Assembly (NCBI GenBank): GCA_027858355.1
Contig: JAQICW010000247.1
Location: 1 to 11,391 of the forward strand
Direction: 5' to 3'
Length of the DNA stretch: 11,391 bases
From: Desulfobacula sp.
GTDB taxonomy: Bacteria; Desulfobacterota; Desulfobacteria; Desulfobacterales; Desulfobacteraceae
Positions 1-6,304 of this stretch are shown here, piece after piece (within the stretch, counting starts at the first letter, position 1; every line of letters begins with the position of its first letter). The translations under genes and the position numbers were made by a program. The notes under the pieces are model-generated. The model had not been told where the DNA came from, searched no databases, and saw nothing but the letters and a program-made list of their open reading frames with translations.

Positions 1-14
1 ATTTTCAGGATAAA

Positions 15-47
15 AAAGGGTTTTCAGCAAAAAAGTGAAAACCCTTT
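15..47 (-). terminator. Intrinsic terminator of the tRNA-Leu gene
   Basis: A perfect 12-bp inverted repeat (15-26 pairing with 36-47, AAAGGGTTTTCA / TGAAAACCCTTT) encloses a 9-base loop. Read on the minus strand, it lies 9 bases past the tRNA CCA end, and its 3' arm runs into TTTTTTATC, a U-rich tail. This is the layout of a rho-independent terminator for minus-strand transcription. On the plus strand the tail is poor, so I assign it only to the minus strand. Confidence 0.85.
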
Positions 48-55
48 ATCATCTT

Positions 56-142
56 TGGTACCGGAGGCGAGACTTGAACTCGCAAGGGCTTGCGCCCGGA
101 GGATTTTGAGTCCTCTGCGTCTACCAATTCCACCACTCCGGC
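56..142 (-). tRNA. tRNA-Leu (anticodon CAA)
   Basis: The minus strand folds as an 87-nt class II tRNA. The acceptor stem GCCGGAG pairs with CTCCGGT (G1-U72 wobble), followed by A73 and an encoded CCA. The anticodon stem is GAGGA/TCCTC around the loop CTCAAAA, so the anticodon is CAA, reading UUG leucine codons. The long variable arm GGGC-GCAA-GCCC is typical of tRNA-Leu, with a neat GNRA-type tetraloop. The T arm is GCGAG-TTCAAGT-CTCGC. The gene has its own promoter upstream and a terminator just downstream, so it looks like a single-gene unit. Nothing in or next to it suggests an integrated element. Confidence 0.97.
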
Positions 143-153
143 AGGAATGGTTC

Positions 154-182
154 TTTTTAAGGGAAAATTTAGACTTTGTCAA
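154..182 (-). promoter_or_regulatory. Predicted sigma70 promoter of tRNA-Leu
   Basis: On the minus strand there is a perfect -35 box TTGACA (177-182), a 17-base spacer and a -10-like TAAAAA (154-159). Transcription would start near 147, only about five bases before the mature tRNA 5' end. The placement fits a tRNA gene placed just after, but independent of, the tsaC operon. The -10 box is only four of six to consensus. Confidence 0.6.
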
Positions 183-204
183 TGAAATTATGACCTGGGA
201 AATG

Positions 205-849
205 TCAAATTTTCAGGATTTTATTAATTTGGTTTGCCGTGACTTCGCCTTCCCGGATGATGGTAACAGAAGAGGCAGTAACATCTACAATGGTTGATCC
301 CCTGCCGCCTTTTAATGTGCCGGCATCCAGGACCAGGTCAGCCTGATCAATGATGGTGGATGATAATTGATCGATCTGGTTACAGCCATTCTTCCCGGAC
401 AGGTTGGCGCTTGTCCCGGTAATGGGAAAGTTAACATATTCAACAAGAGCTTTTGCAACGGGGTGGGCTGGAATTCTTATGCCGATTTTTCCAGTTCCGG
501 CGGTTAAATATTTTGATATATGCTTTTTTGCTTCAAACACAAGGGTGATATTTCCCGGCCAGAAGGCATCCATGAGTGTGTATGCCTGTCTGGAAATTGA
601 AGTGACAAGAGTTGAAAGCTGGATCCTATCCGATATCAGGACAAGAATAGGGTTGATCCATGGCCTTTGTTTTAAATGAAACACTTTTTTTATGGCGGTT
701 TCATCCAAAGCATTGGCGGCAACCCCATAAAGACATTTAGCCGGAAAGATCACGACTCCATTTTTCTGGAGGATCTTTCCGGCTTTAGCAATACTAACCG
801 GATCAGGCATTACAGGATCAATTAAGACTATTTTTTGTCTGTCATGCAA
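205..849 (-). CDS. tsaC: L-threonylcarbamoyladenylate synthase (Sua5/YciO/YrdC family)
   Basis: The enzyme makes threonylcarbamoyl-AMP from threonine, bicarbonate and ATP, the first step of the cytoplasmic t6A37 modification of ANN-decoding tRNAs. About 214 residues hold one YrdC domain and no C-terminal Sua5 domain. Visible motifs are KQRP (about 60-63) and TSAN (about 146-149), matching the K-x-R and S-x-N nucleotide-site residues of the family. The usual FPTET-type loop reads FPAKCLYG (about 35-42), with Ala for the conserved Thr. I chose a TTG start at 849. The first ATG (810) would remove IVLIDP, which matches the usual N-terminal strand, and has no ribosome site, whereas AAGG lies 9 bases before the TTG. 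The open frame continues to another TTG at 903, deep inside the upstream gene. The gene overlaps the purD-purE stop by 8 bases, so translation is probably coupled. A YciO-like paralogue with another role cannot be excluded. Confidence 0.88.
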   Translation of the reverse strand: MHDRQKIVLIDPVMPDPVSIAKAGKILQKNGVVIFPAKCLYGVAANALDETAIKKVFHLKQRPWINPILVLISDRIQLSTLVTSISRQAYTLMDAFWPGNITLVFEAKKHISKYLTAGTGKIGIRIPAHPVAKALVEYVNFPITGTSANLSGKNGCNQIDQLSSTIIDQADLVLDAGTLKGGRGSTIVDVTASSVTIIREGEVTANQINKILKI

Positions 850-2605
850 AACTCTGGGCCTTTTTATTGACCTTGTCTGCCATTTCCTGTTTAAAGGCGG
901 CAAGTTTCCGTGCTATCTCAGGATCTGAAACACCAAGAATCTGGGCTGCGAAAATGCCGGCATTATAGGCCCCTGATTTTCCTATGGCCATGGTTGCCAC
1001 GGGAATTCCAGGAGGCATCTGCACCGTGGCCAGCAAAGAATCCATGCCCTGGAGCGCTGATGAATCTATGGGTACCCCTAAAACAGGAAGTGTGGTATGG
1101 GCTGCTATGACACCTGCGAGATGGGCGGCATGGCCTGCACCACATATGATAACCTTTATTCCTTTTTCTTTTGCCTCAATGGCAAGTTTAGCTGCCCTTT
1201 CCGGGGTCCTGTGGGCAGATGACACAGTGACAGTGTAAGGGATGTCAAATTTTTTCAATATGGACAGAGCTTTTTCCATGACAGAGAAATCAGAGTCACT
1301 TCCCATGATCACGCTCACCTGTGGGGGAATGGAAAGCCTTTTTAAGGCCTTAGCTCCGATATCTTTGCGATAAAAGTGTTTGTCAAATGAAATTTTTGAA
1401 CAGGCTTCATATGCAAGGTCAATGGCATCTTTGACAGTGTCACCCAGGGATGTTACCCCAAGGACCCTGCCGCCTGCCGTGACGGTTTTACCGTCTTTTA
1501 CGGCTGTTCCAGCATGAAAGACCATAGTATCTTTAACATTGTTGGCCTCATCAAGGCCGAAGATTTCTTTTCCTGTCTCATAGGCGCCTGGATATCCGCC
1601 TGAAGAAATTACCACGCACATGGCTGCTCTCGGGTCTATTTTTGTTGAATAATTGTGCAGGGTGCCGTCACAGCAGGCTTCCATCAGGGGTACCAGATCA
1701 TTTTCAAGTCGCATAAGAATGGGCTGGGTTTCAGGATCTCCCAATCGGGTGTTAAACTCCAGCACTTTTATCTGGTCTTTATCCACCATAAGACCTGCAT
1801 AAAGAACGCCTTTAAACGGAGTCCCTTCTTTGGCCATGCCCTGTACAGCCGGGATCATGACCTCGTTCATGGCCTTTTGGCGAAGCATGTGATCCAGAAC
1901 TGGTGCAGGAGAGTAAGCTCCCATACCACCGGTATTGGGTCCTTCATCATTGTCAAAAATTCTTTTGTGATCCTGGGATTCCGGCAGGGGCAGGACTGTT
2001 TTCCCATCTGTTAAGGCAATAAAAGAGGCTTCTTCTCCCTGCAGGCATTCTTCCACAACCACAATGGCGCCGGCATCGCCAAAGGCATTTTCCTTGAGCA
2101 TGGAATCAATGGCTTTATATGCTTTTTCAAGGGTTGAACAGATGATGACCCCTTTGCCGGCTGCAAGGCCGTCGGCCTTGACCACGCAGGGCGAACCAAG
2201 GGCTTTGGCATAGGTTTTGGCTTTGCCCGTATCCGTAAATGCTTTTCCCATGGCACAGGGGATCTTGTACTTGAGCATATGCTGTTTTGAAAAATTCTTG
2301 CTGCCTTCAAGTTTTGCTGCAGCTTTGCTTGGGCCAAACACTTTTAACCCCATGGCTTCAAAGGTATCAACAATACCTTCCACCAGGGGGCCTTCCGGAC
2401 CTACAACTGTAAGATCAATTTTGTTTTCCCTGGCAAAGGCTGCCAGAGCATGTATCTCCTTTGGGTCAATGGGGACAGATTCTGCAACCTCTTTTGTTCC
2501 AGCATTTCCCGGGGCACAATATATTTTTTCCACCAGGAGACTTTTTGATATTTTCCATACCATTGTATGTTCACGACCACCACCACCAACAACCAGGACC
2601 TTCAT
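842..2605 (-). CDS. purD-purE: PurD-PurE fusion: GAR synthetase plus N5-CAIR mutase
   Basis: A 587-residue bifunctional purine enzyme. Residues 1-421 are PurD (phosphoribosylamine-glycine ligase, step 2 of IMP synthesis): N-terminal VLVVGGGGREH, ATP-grasp KADGLAAGKGV (143-153), GPNTGGMGAYSP (222-233), LEFNTRLGDPE (282-292), ending at HFYRKDIG. Residues from about 429 to 587 are a full-length class I PurE (carboxylate shift of N5-CAIR to CAIR, step 6): MGSDSD (434-439), SAHRTP with the catalytic-type His (463-468), GAGHAAHLAG (489-498), VQMPPGIPVAT (528-538). The linker is only about 8 residues, with no ATG at the junction and no ribosome site before its GTG codons. The frame is continuous through it, so this is a true fusion as read here. 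The start overlaps the ddl stop (ATGA) and follows AAGGAG. Class I PurE implies a separate PurK elsewhere. Confidence 0.96.
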   Translation of the reverse strand: MKVLVVGGGGREHTMVWKISKSLLVEKIYCAPGNAGTKEVAESVPIDPKEIHALAAFARENKIDLTVVGPEGPLVEGIVDTFEAMGLKVFGPSKAAAKLEGSKNFSKQHMLKYKIPCAMGKAFTDTGKAKTYAKALGSPCVVKADGLAAGKGVIICSTLEKAYKAIDSMLKENAFGDAGAIVVVEECLQGEEASFIALTDGKTVLPLPESQDHKRIFDNDEGPNTGGMGAYSPAPVLDHMLRQKAMNEVMIPAVQGMAKEGTPFKGVLYAGLMVDKDQIKVLEFNTRLGDPETQPILMRLENDLVPLMEACCDGTLHNYSTKIDPRAAMCVVISSGGYPGAYETGKEIFGLDEANNVKDTMVFHAGTAVKDGKTVTAGGRVLGVTSLGDTVKDAIDLAYEACSKISFDKHFYRKDIGAKALKRLSIPPQVSVIMGSDSDFSVMEKALSILKKFDIPYTVTVSSAHRTPERAAKLAIEAKEKGIKVIICGAGHAAHLAGVIAAHTTLPVLGVPIDSSALQGMDSLLATVQMPPGIPVATMAIGKSGAYNAGIFAAQILGVSDPEIARKLAAFKQEMADKVNKKAQSFA

Positions 2606-3561
2606 ACTAATCTCCTTAATTTTTGTTTTTTATGTTCTTGGATTGATAATTTAATGAGTTTGTCTAAGAGTCTTGTAAAGGAATATCCTGCTACCTCTGC
2701 AGACTGGGGAAAAAGGCTGGTTGCCGTCATCCCTGGAATGGTATTGGTTTCAAGAACAGATAAATTCTGACCATCTAAGATCATGTCTGTTCTGGAATAT
2801 CCTTTTAAAAAAAGGGCTTGGTGCGCTTTAATGGCAAGTTCCTGAGCTTTTTTTGTGATGGTGTCATCAATACGGGCAGGGCAGATTTCCCGGGTCACTC
2901 CGGCCGTGTATTTTGCCTTGTAATCAAAGAATTCATGACCTTCTCCAGGGATGATTTCAATGACGGGCAATGCCTCCAGTTCTTCATTACCAAGGACACC
3001 ACAGGTCAGCTCAAGTCCTTTTATATATTTCTCAATAATAAGGGTATCATCATGTTGAAAACTTAATTTAATGGCATCTTGAAGATCTTTTGCTGTCTTG
3101 ACAATGGTCATCCCCACACTTGACCCGGCGCAGGCAGGTTTTACCACCAGAGGAAGATCCAATGCATGGATAACCTTTAATGGGTCAATTGTGTCAGCCA
3201 TTGAAAATGAAAGATATGAAGGCGTAGGAACCCCGGCGCCTTCATAAAGCCTTTTGGCAACCAGTTTGTTCATGGCCATGGCACTTCCCAGGACCCCTGC
3301 GCCCTGGTAGGGAATATCCAGCAGATCCAAAAGCCCTTGAACGGTTCCGTCTTCCCCAAAAGGGCCATGCAGGATGATCAGGGCAGCATCAATCTTGTCC
3401 GCATCAATGACAAGCTGTTTCAAGTCTGTTTTAGTATCATACCGCGTGATATCATATTTGTCCTTATCAAGGGCCTCAAGCACCTGTTTGCCACTGTTAA
3501 GGGAAACTTCTCTTTCCGAAGATACTCCGCCGGATAAAAGAGCCAGCCTGATTTTTTCCAT
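2602..3561 (-). CDS. ddl: D-alanine--D-alanine ligase
   Basis: The cytoplasmic ATP-grasp enzyme joins two D-alanines for the peptidoglycan stem peptide. Its 319 residues are close to the family length of about 305-365. Motifs in order: SSEREVS (14-20), which carries the catalytic Glu region; HGPFGEDG (65-72); KPACAGSSVG (141-150); EKYIKG (177-182); the omega loop FDYKAKY (212-218), whose K-Y pair fits D-Ala rather than D-lactate specificity; RTDM (257-260); and ETNTIPGMT (271-279) with the metal-binding Glu and Asn. An AGGA ribosome site lies 7 bases before the ATG. It is the first gene of the ddl - purD::purE - tsaC operon. Its stop codon overlaps the next start as ATGA. It has a short basic tail (EHKKQKLRRLV), and there are no neighbouring mur or fts genes, unlike many ddlB loci. 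Confidence 0.97.
   Translation of the reverse strand: MEKIRLALLSGGVSSEREVSLNSGKQVLEALDKDKYDITRYDTKTDLKQLVIDADKIDAALIILHGPFGEDGTVQGLLDLLDIPYQGAGVLGSAMAMNKLVAKRLYEGAGVPTPSYLSFSMADTIDPLKVIHALDLPLVVKPACAGSSVGMTIVKTAKDLQDAIKLSFQHDDTLIIEKYIKGLELTCGVLGNEELEALPVIEIIPGEGHEFFDYKAKYTAGVTREICPARIDDTITKKAQELAIKAHQALFLKGYSRTDMILDGQNLSVLETNTIPGMTATSLFPQSAEVAGYSFTRLLDKLIKLSIQEHKKQKLRRLV
2612..2617 (-). promoter_or_regulatory. Strong ribosome binding site for the purD-purE gene
   Basis: The minus strand reads AAGGAG, six bases before the ATG at 2605, and it sits inside the last codons of ddl. Together with the ATGA stop/start overlap, it fixes the purD-purE start and points to coupled translation. Confidence 0.85.
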
Positions 3562-3615
3562 AGTAAATTCCTGTTTTATATTGGTTTTTAAACATCAAGA
3601 TATTTTTTTAAATTA

Positions 3616-3644
3616 ATTTTATTAAACCCCTATCTGATTTGCAA
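3616..3644 (-). promoter_or_regulatory. Predicted sigma70 promoter of the ddl operon
   Basis: The minus strand has TTGCAA (3639-3644), a 17-base spacer and TAAAAT (3616-3621, five of six to consensus). Transcription would start near 3609, leaving a leader of about 48 bases before the ddl start at 3561. I see no riboswitch-like fold in this short AT-rich leader, and I cannot identify a PurR-type site by eye. Confidence 0.65.
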
Positions 3645-3655
3645 GGCTTATTTTC

Positions 3656-3684
3656 TTGACACATATTAGGCGATGCTGTATCAA
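3656..3684 (+). promoter_or_regulatory. Predicted sigma70 promoter of the GerMN - EF-G2 operon
   Basis: There is a perfect TTGACA (3656-3661), a 17-base spacer and TATCAA (3679-3684, four of six) preceded by TG. The predicted start of transcription near 3691 lies 22 bases before the chosen ATG at 3713. It also rules out the longer reading frame that begins with TTG at 3656. The -35 box is only 11 bases from the -35 box of the divergent ddl promoter. Confidence 0.65.
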
Positions 3685-3712
3685 ATATCATTTTAATTTA
3701 AAGAATTTAGAC

Positions 3713-4252
3713 ATGAAATCCAGACAAAGAAAAATTATCATTGTCATTTTTTTGGTCCTTTTTGCAGGAGCAGGTATCTGTGTTGCGGATGATGAAGTGA
3801 AAGAGGAGAAGATTTTATCCAATGAAGATCTTTTTGAGGGATTTGTTTATTATGCTGATAAGCAGAAAACAGCTTTGAAATCCGTAAAAAAAAAATTTGC
3901 CTCCAATCTGGATTCACATTACCTTGGCCTGGAAATTATAAAGGCCCTTCTTAAAGGCCCGCAACTTGCCCATCTTGAGGCAACCTGGCCCAAAGGGACA
4001 AAAATCAATTCTTTTTTCATTACAGATGATGGAAAAGCATATATTGATGTGAGTCCGGAACCAGGAATGATGGAAAATATGGATACCCAGAGCGAATTTC
4101 TGGCAATATATTCAATGGTGAATTCGTTAACATTGAATATATCAAAAATAAAAATGGTTAAAATACTGATTAATGGAAAAGATGCCTTGACCCTTGCAGG
4201 TCACATAGATCTTGAATACTTTTATAAAACAGATATGTTGATGGTGAAATGA
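3713..4252 (+). CDS. Exported GerMN-domain protein
   Basis: A 179-residue protein with a typical N-terminal export signal: MKSRQRK followed by a hydrophobic stretch (about 8-24) ending near CVADD. The Cys is not in a good lipobox (GIC), so a soluble periplasmic or N-anchored protein is more likely than a lipoprotein. The rest matches the GerMN (sporulation/germination) domain seen in GerM and LpqB: VYYADKQ; then [31 protein letters not shown]; a helix with [25 protein letters not shown]. GerMN proteins also occur in non-sporulating bacteria, where their role is mostly unknown, so no spore function is implied. I chose the ATG at 3713 because it begins the signal peptide and lies just after the predicted promoter. 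The ribosome site is weak (AAAGAA). The stop overlaps the EF-G2 start (ATGA). Confidence 0.85.
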   Translation: MKSRQRKIIIVIFLVLFAGAGICVADDEVKEEKILSNEDLFEGFVYYADKQKTALKSVKKKFASNLDSHYLGLEIIKALLKGPQLAHLEATWPKGTKINSFFITDDGKAYIDVSPEPGMMENMDTQSEFLAIYSMVNSLTLNISKIKMVKILINGKDALTLAGHIDLEYFYKTDMLMVK

Positions 4253-6273
4253 GTAAAAATATCAGTCAGTTCAGAAATATCGGAATCATGGCCCATATTG
4301 ATGCGGGCAAAACCACTGTTACGGAAAGAATCCTCTATTACACGGGCAAGTCCTATAAAATTGGAGAAGTCCATAATGGTGAAGCAGTCATGGACTGGAT
4401 GCAGGATGAACAGGATAGAGGCATCACCATTACCTCTGCCGTGACCACCTGTGAATGGAAAAATTCTCTTATTCAAATTATCGATACACCGGGCCATGTT
4501 GATTTTACAGTTGAGGTGGAAAGAGCATTAAGGGTCCTGGATGGGGCTATTGGTGTTTTCTGTTCTGTGGGAGGTGTTGAACCCCAATCAGAGACTGTCT
4601 GGAGACAGGCAGATGGATATTCCGTTCCCAGGATGGCCTTTATTAATAAAATGGACAGGATTGGCGCGGATTTTTTCGGTGCCGTCAATTCCATAAAAAA
4701 GAAGTTGATGGCAAACCCTGTGATACTGCAATTGCCCATGGGTTGTGAAGACAGGTTTGCCGGCGTCATTGATTTAATCAACATGAAACAGATCACCTGG
4801 AATGATGAGACAAAGGGTGCTGAGTATTCAATAGATGACATTGCCCCTGAATTTGAAGAGATAGCCGACGAATATCGGGAAAAACTTCTTGAAGCTGTAT
4901 CAGAAGTCAATGATGAGATAATGGAAAAATATCTTTCAGAAGAGGATATTTCCATTGAACAGATCAATAAAGCCATTCGTACTGCAACCATTTCAAGGCA
5001 GATTGTGCCTGTTTTTTGCGGAAGTGCTCTTAAAAATAAGGGAATTCAACCATTGTTAGATGGCATATCCTTATATTTACCAAGTCCTCAAGATGTTCCG
5101 CCCATTAAAGGTGTGCACCCGGAAACGGGTGAAGAATTGGAATTTTTACCCCAAAAAAAAGGCCCCCTGGCAGCCTTGATTTTCAAAGTTTCCATGATTG
5201 AAGGAAGAAAGCTTTCTTTTGCCAGGATCTATTCAGGTAGAATGGAAGCAGGATCTGAGGTGTTTAATCCTTTTTTAAATAAAAAAGAAAAATTATCCAG
5301 AATTCTGCAAATGCATGCCAATAAAAGGGAGCGGTTAAAAGAAGCGTCTGCAGGCCATATTATAGGTATTGTCGGGCTTAAGGACTCTGGAACCGGGGAT
5401 ACCCTGTGTTCCCAGGAGTATCCGGTTTTTCTTGAAAAAATGGAATATGCAGATCCTGTTATTTCCATTGCCATAGAGCCGAAAACCCACGCAGACCAGG
5501 AAAAATTAGATGAAGTGCTTGAAAAGTTCACCATGGAAGATCCGACTTTAAAGGTTAGCCTGGATGAAGAAACGGGTCAGACAATTTTATCCGGCATGGG
5601 GGAACTTCATCTTGAGATTATTATTTCACGGATGCTCAAAGAATTTAAAACCAATGTTAATGTGGGGAAACCCCAGGTCGTCTATCGGGAAATCCTTACT
5701 TCCAGGGCAAAAGGTCATGCTGTTTTTGAAAGAGAGATTTCCGGGAAAGGCCATTTTGCAGAGATAAGTATCTGTCTTGAACCCTTAAACCGGGGAGATG
5801 GTATTACATTTAAGTGTAAACCTGGAACTGATAAGATTCCTGAACAATATATCCCGGCTATTGAAAAAGGAATCCGGGAGACCCTTGAAGGAGGATACCT
5901 TAAGGGATATCCCCTGGTTGATGTTGCCATAATTATTGAAGATGGCGGTTTTGATGAACGAAGTTCTGAACTTGCCTTTTCTGTAGGGGCATCCATGGCA
6001 TGCAGGAATGCTTTGGAAAAGGGTGCTTTAGGTCTTCTTGAACCGATTATGGAAGTAGAGATTTTTGTTCCGGATAATTACATGGGTGATGCCATATCTG
6101 ATTTAAATGCACGGGGCGGCAAGGTGGAATCCATCAGCCCGAAAATTGGTATCCAGGAGATAAAAGCCGTGGCTCCGCTGGCCAGAATGTTTGGGTATTC
6201 CACGGCGCTTAGATATGTCACCCAGGGAAGGGGAACCTTTTCCATGAAGTTTTCCCGGTTTGATAAGGTATAA
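4249..6273 (+). CDS. fusA2: Elongation factor G paralogue, spdEFG2 / EF-G2 type
   Basis: A 674-residue translational GTPase, slightly shorter than main EF-G (about 692-704). The GTPase motifs are intact: AHIDAGKT (15-22), RGITI (57-61), DTPGH (79-83), NKMD (133-136) and GSAL (258-261). Domain II, III, IV and V regions follow, including [10 protein letters not shown] (447-456), PQVVYRE (475-481) and C-terminal GRGTFSMKF. The switch region [17 protein letters not shown] and [11 protein letters not shown] resemble spirochaete EF-G2 and mitochondrial EFG2. These belong to the branch known to act with ribosome recycling factor rather than in translocation. The domain IV tip reads [10 protein letters not shown] (565-574), where E. 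coli EF-G has GSYHDVDSSE, so the tip His583 aligns with Phe. This supports a non-canonical EF-G, but the subtype rests on remembered sequences. It is probably translated by coupling from the GerMN gene. Confidence 0.9.
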   Translation: MSKNISQFRNIGIMAHIDAGKTTVTERILYYTGKSYKIGEVHNGEAVMDWMQDEQDRGITITSAVTTCEWKNSLIQIIDTPGHVDFTVEVERALRVLDGAIGVFCSVGGVEPQSETVWRQADGYSVPRMAFINKMDRIGADFFGAVNSIKKKLMANPVILQLPMGCEDRFAGVIDLINMKQITWNDETKGAEYSIDDIAPEFEEIADEYREKLLEAVSEVNDEIMEKYLSEEDISIEQINKAIRTATISRQIVPVFCGSALKNKGIQPLLDGISLYLPSPQDVPPIKGVHPETGEELEFLPQKKGPLAALIFKVSMIEGRKLSFARIYSGRMEAGSEVFNPFLNKKEKLSRILQMHANKRERLKEASAGHIIGIVGLKDSGTGDTLCSQEYPVFLEKMEYADPVISIAIEPKTHADQEKLDEVLEKFTMEDPTLKVSLDEETGQTILSGMGELHLEIIISRMLKEFKTNVNVGKPQVVYREILTSRAKGHAVFEREISGKGHFAEISICLEPLNRGDGITFKCKPGTDKIPEQYIPAIEKGIRETLEGGYLKGYPLVDVAIIIEDGGFDERSSELAFSVGASMACRNALEKGALGLLEPIMEVEIFVPDNYMGDAISDLNARGGKVESISPKIGIQEIKAVAPLARMFGYSTALRYVTQGRGTFSMKFSRFDKV

Positions 6274-6276
6274 ACA

Positions 6277-6304
6277 TATAAAAGAAATATTAATTTCTTT
6301 TATA
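6277..6304. terminator. AT-rich hairpin between convergent genes, possible bidirectional terminator
   Basis: A 12-bp perfect inverted repeat (6277-6288 with 6293-6304) encloses the loop ATTA. It begins four bases after the EF-G2 stop. The plus strand continues with GTTTTT, a short U tail. Its right arm encodes the last residues of the M48 protease, and the protease stop codon (6290-6292) is in the loop. Only one pair is G-C, so the stem is weak as an intrinsic terminator. Confidence 0.45.

Noticed and set aside
1..219. 11-base direct repeat ATTTTCAGGAT at 1-11 and 209-219, flanking the tRNA gene
   Set aside because: It could suggest an attachment site, but the repeats lie outside the tRNA, only about 200 bases apart in AT-rich DNA, and there is no integrase or mobile gene.
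55..297. Plus-strand open frame of 80 codons at the left edge
   Set aside because: It runs antisense through the tRNA-Leu gene and the end of tsaC and resembles no protein family, so it is a chance frame.
1117..1146. PurE reads GAGHAAHLAG instead of the E. coli GAGGAAHLPG
   Set aside because: A similar AAHLAG form with a variable preceding residue occurs in deltaproteobacterial class I PurE as I recall, so it is family variation rather than a defect.
1655..2014. Plus-strand open frame of 119 codons inside the purD part
   Set aside because: It lies wholly opposite conserved PurD coding sequence and has no recognisable domain or ribosome site.
4473..4991. Minus-strand open frame of 172 codons inside EF-G2
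   Set aside because: It is a Ser-rich shadow of the GTPase domain, which is unmistakable on the plus strand.
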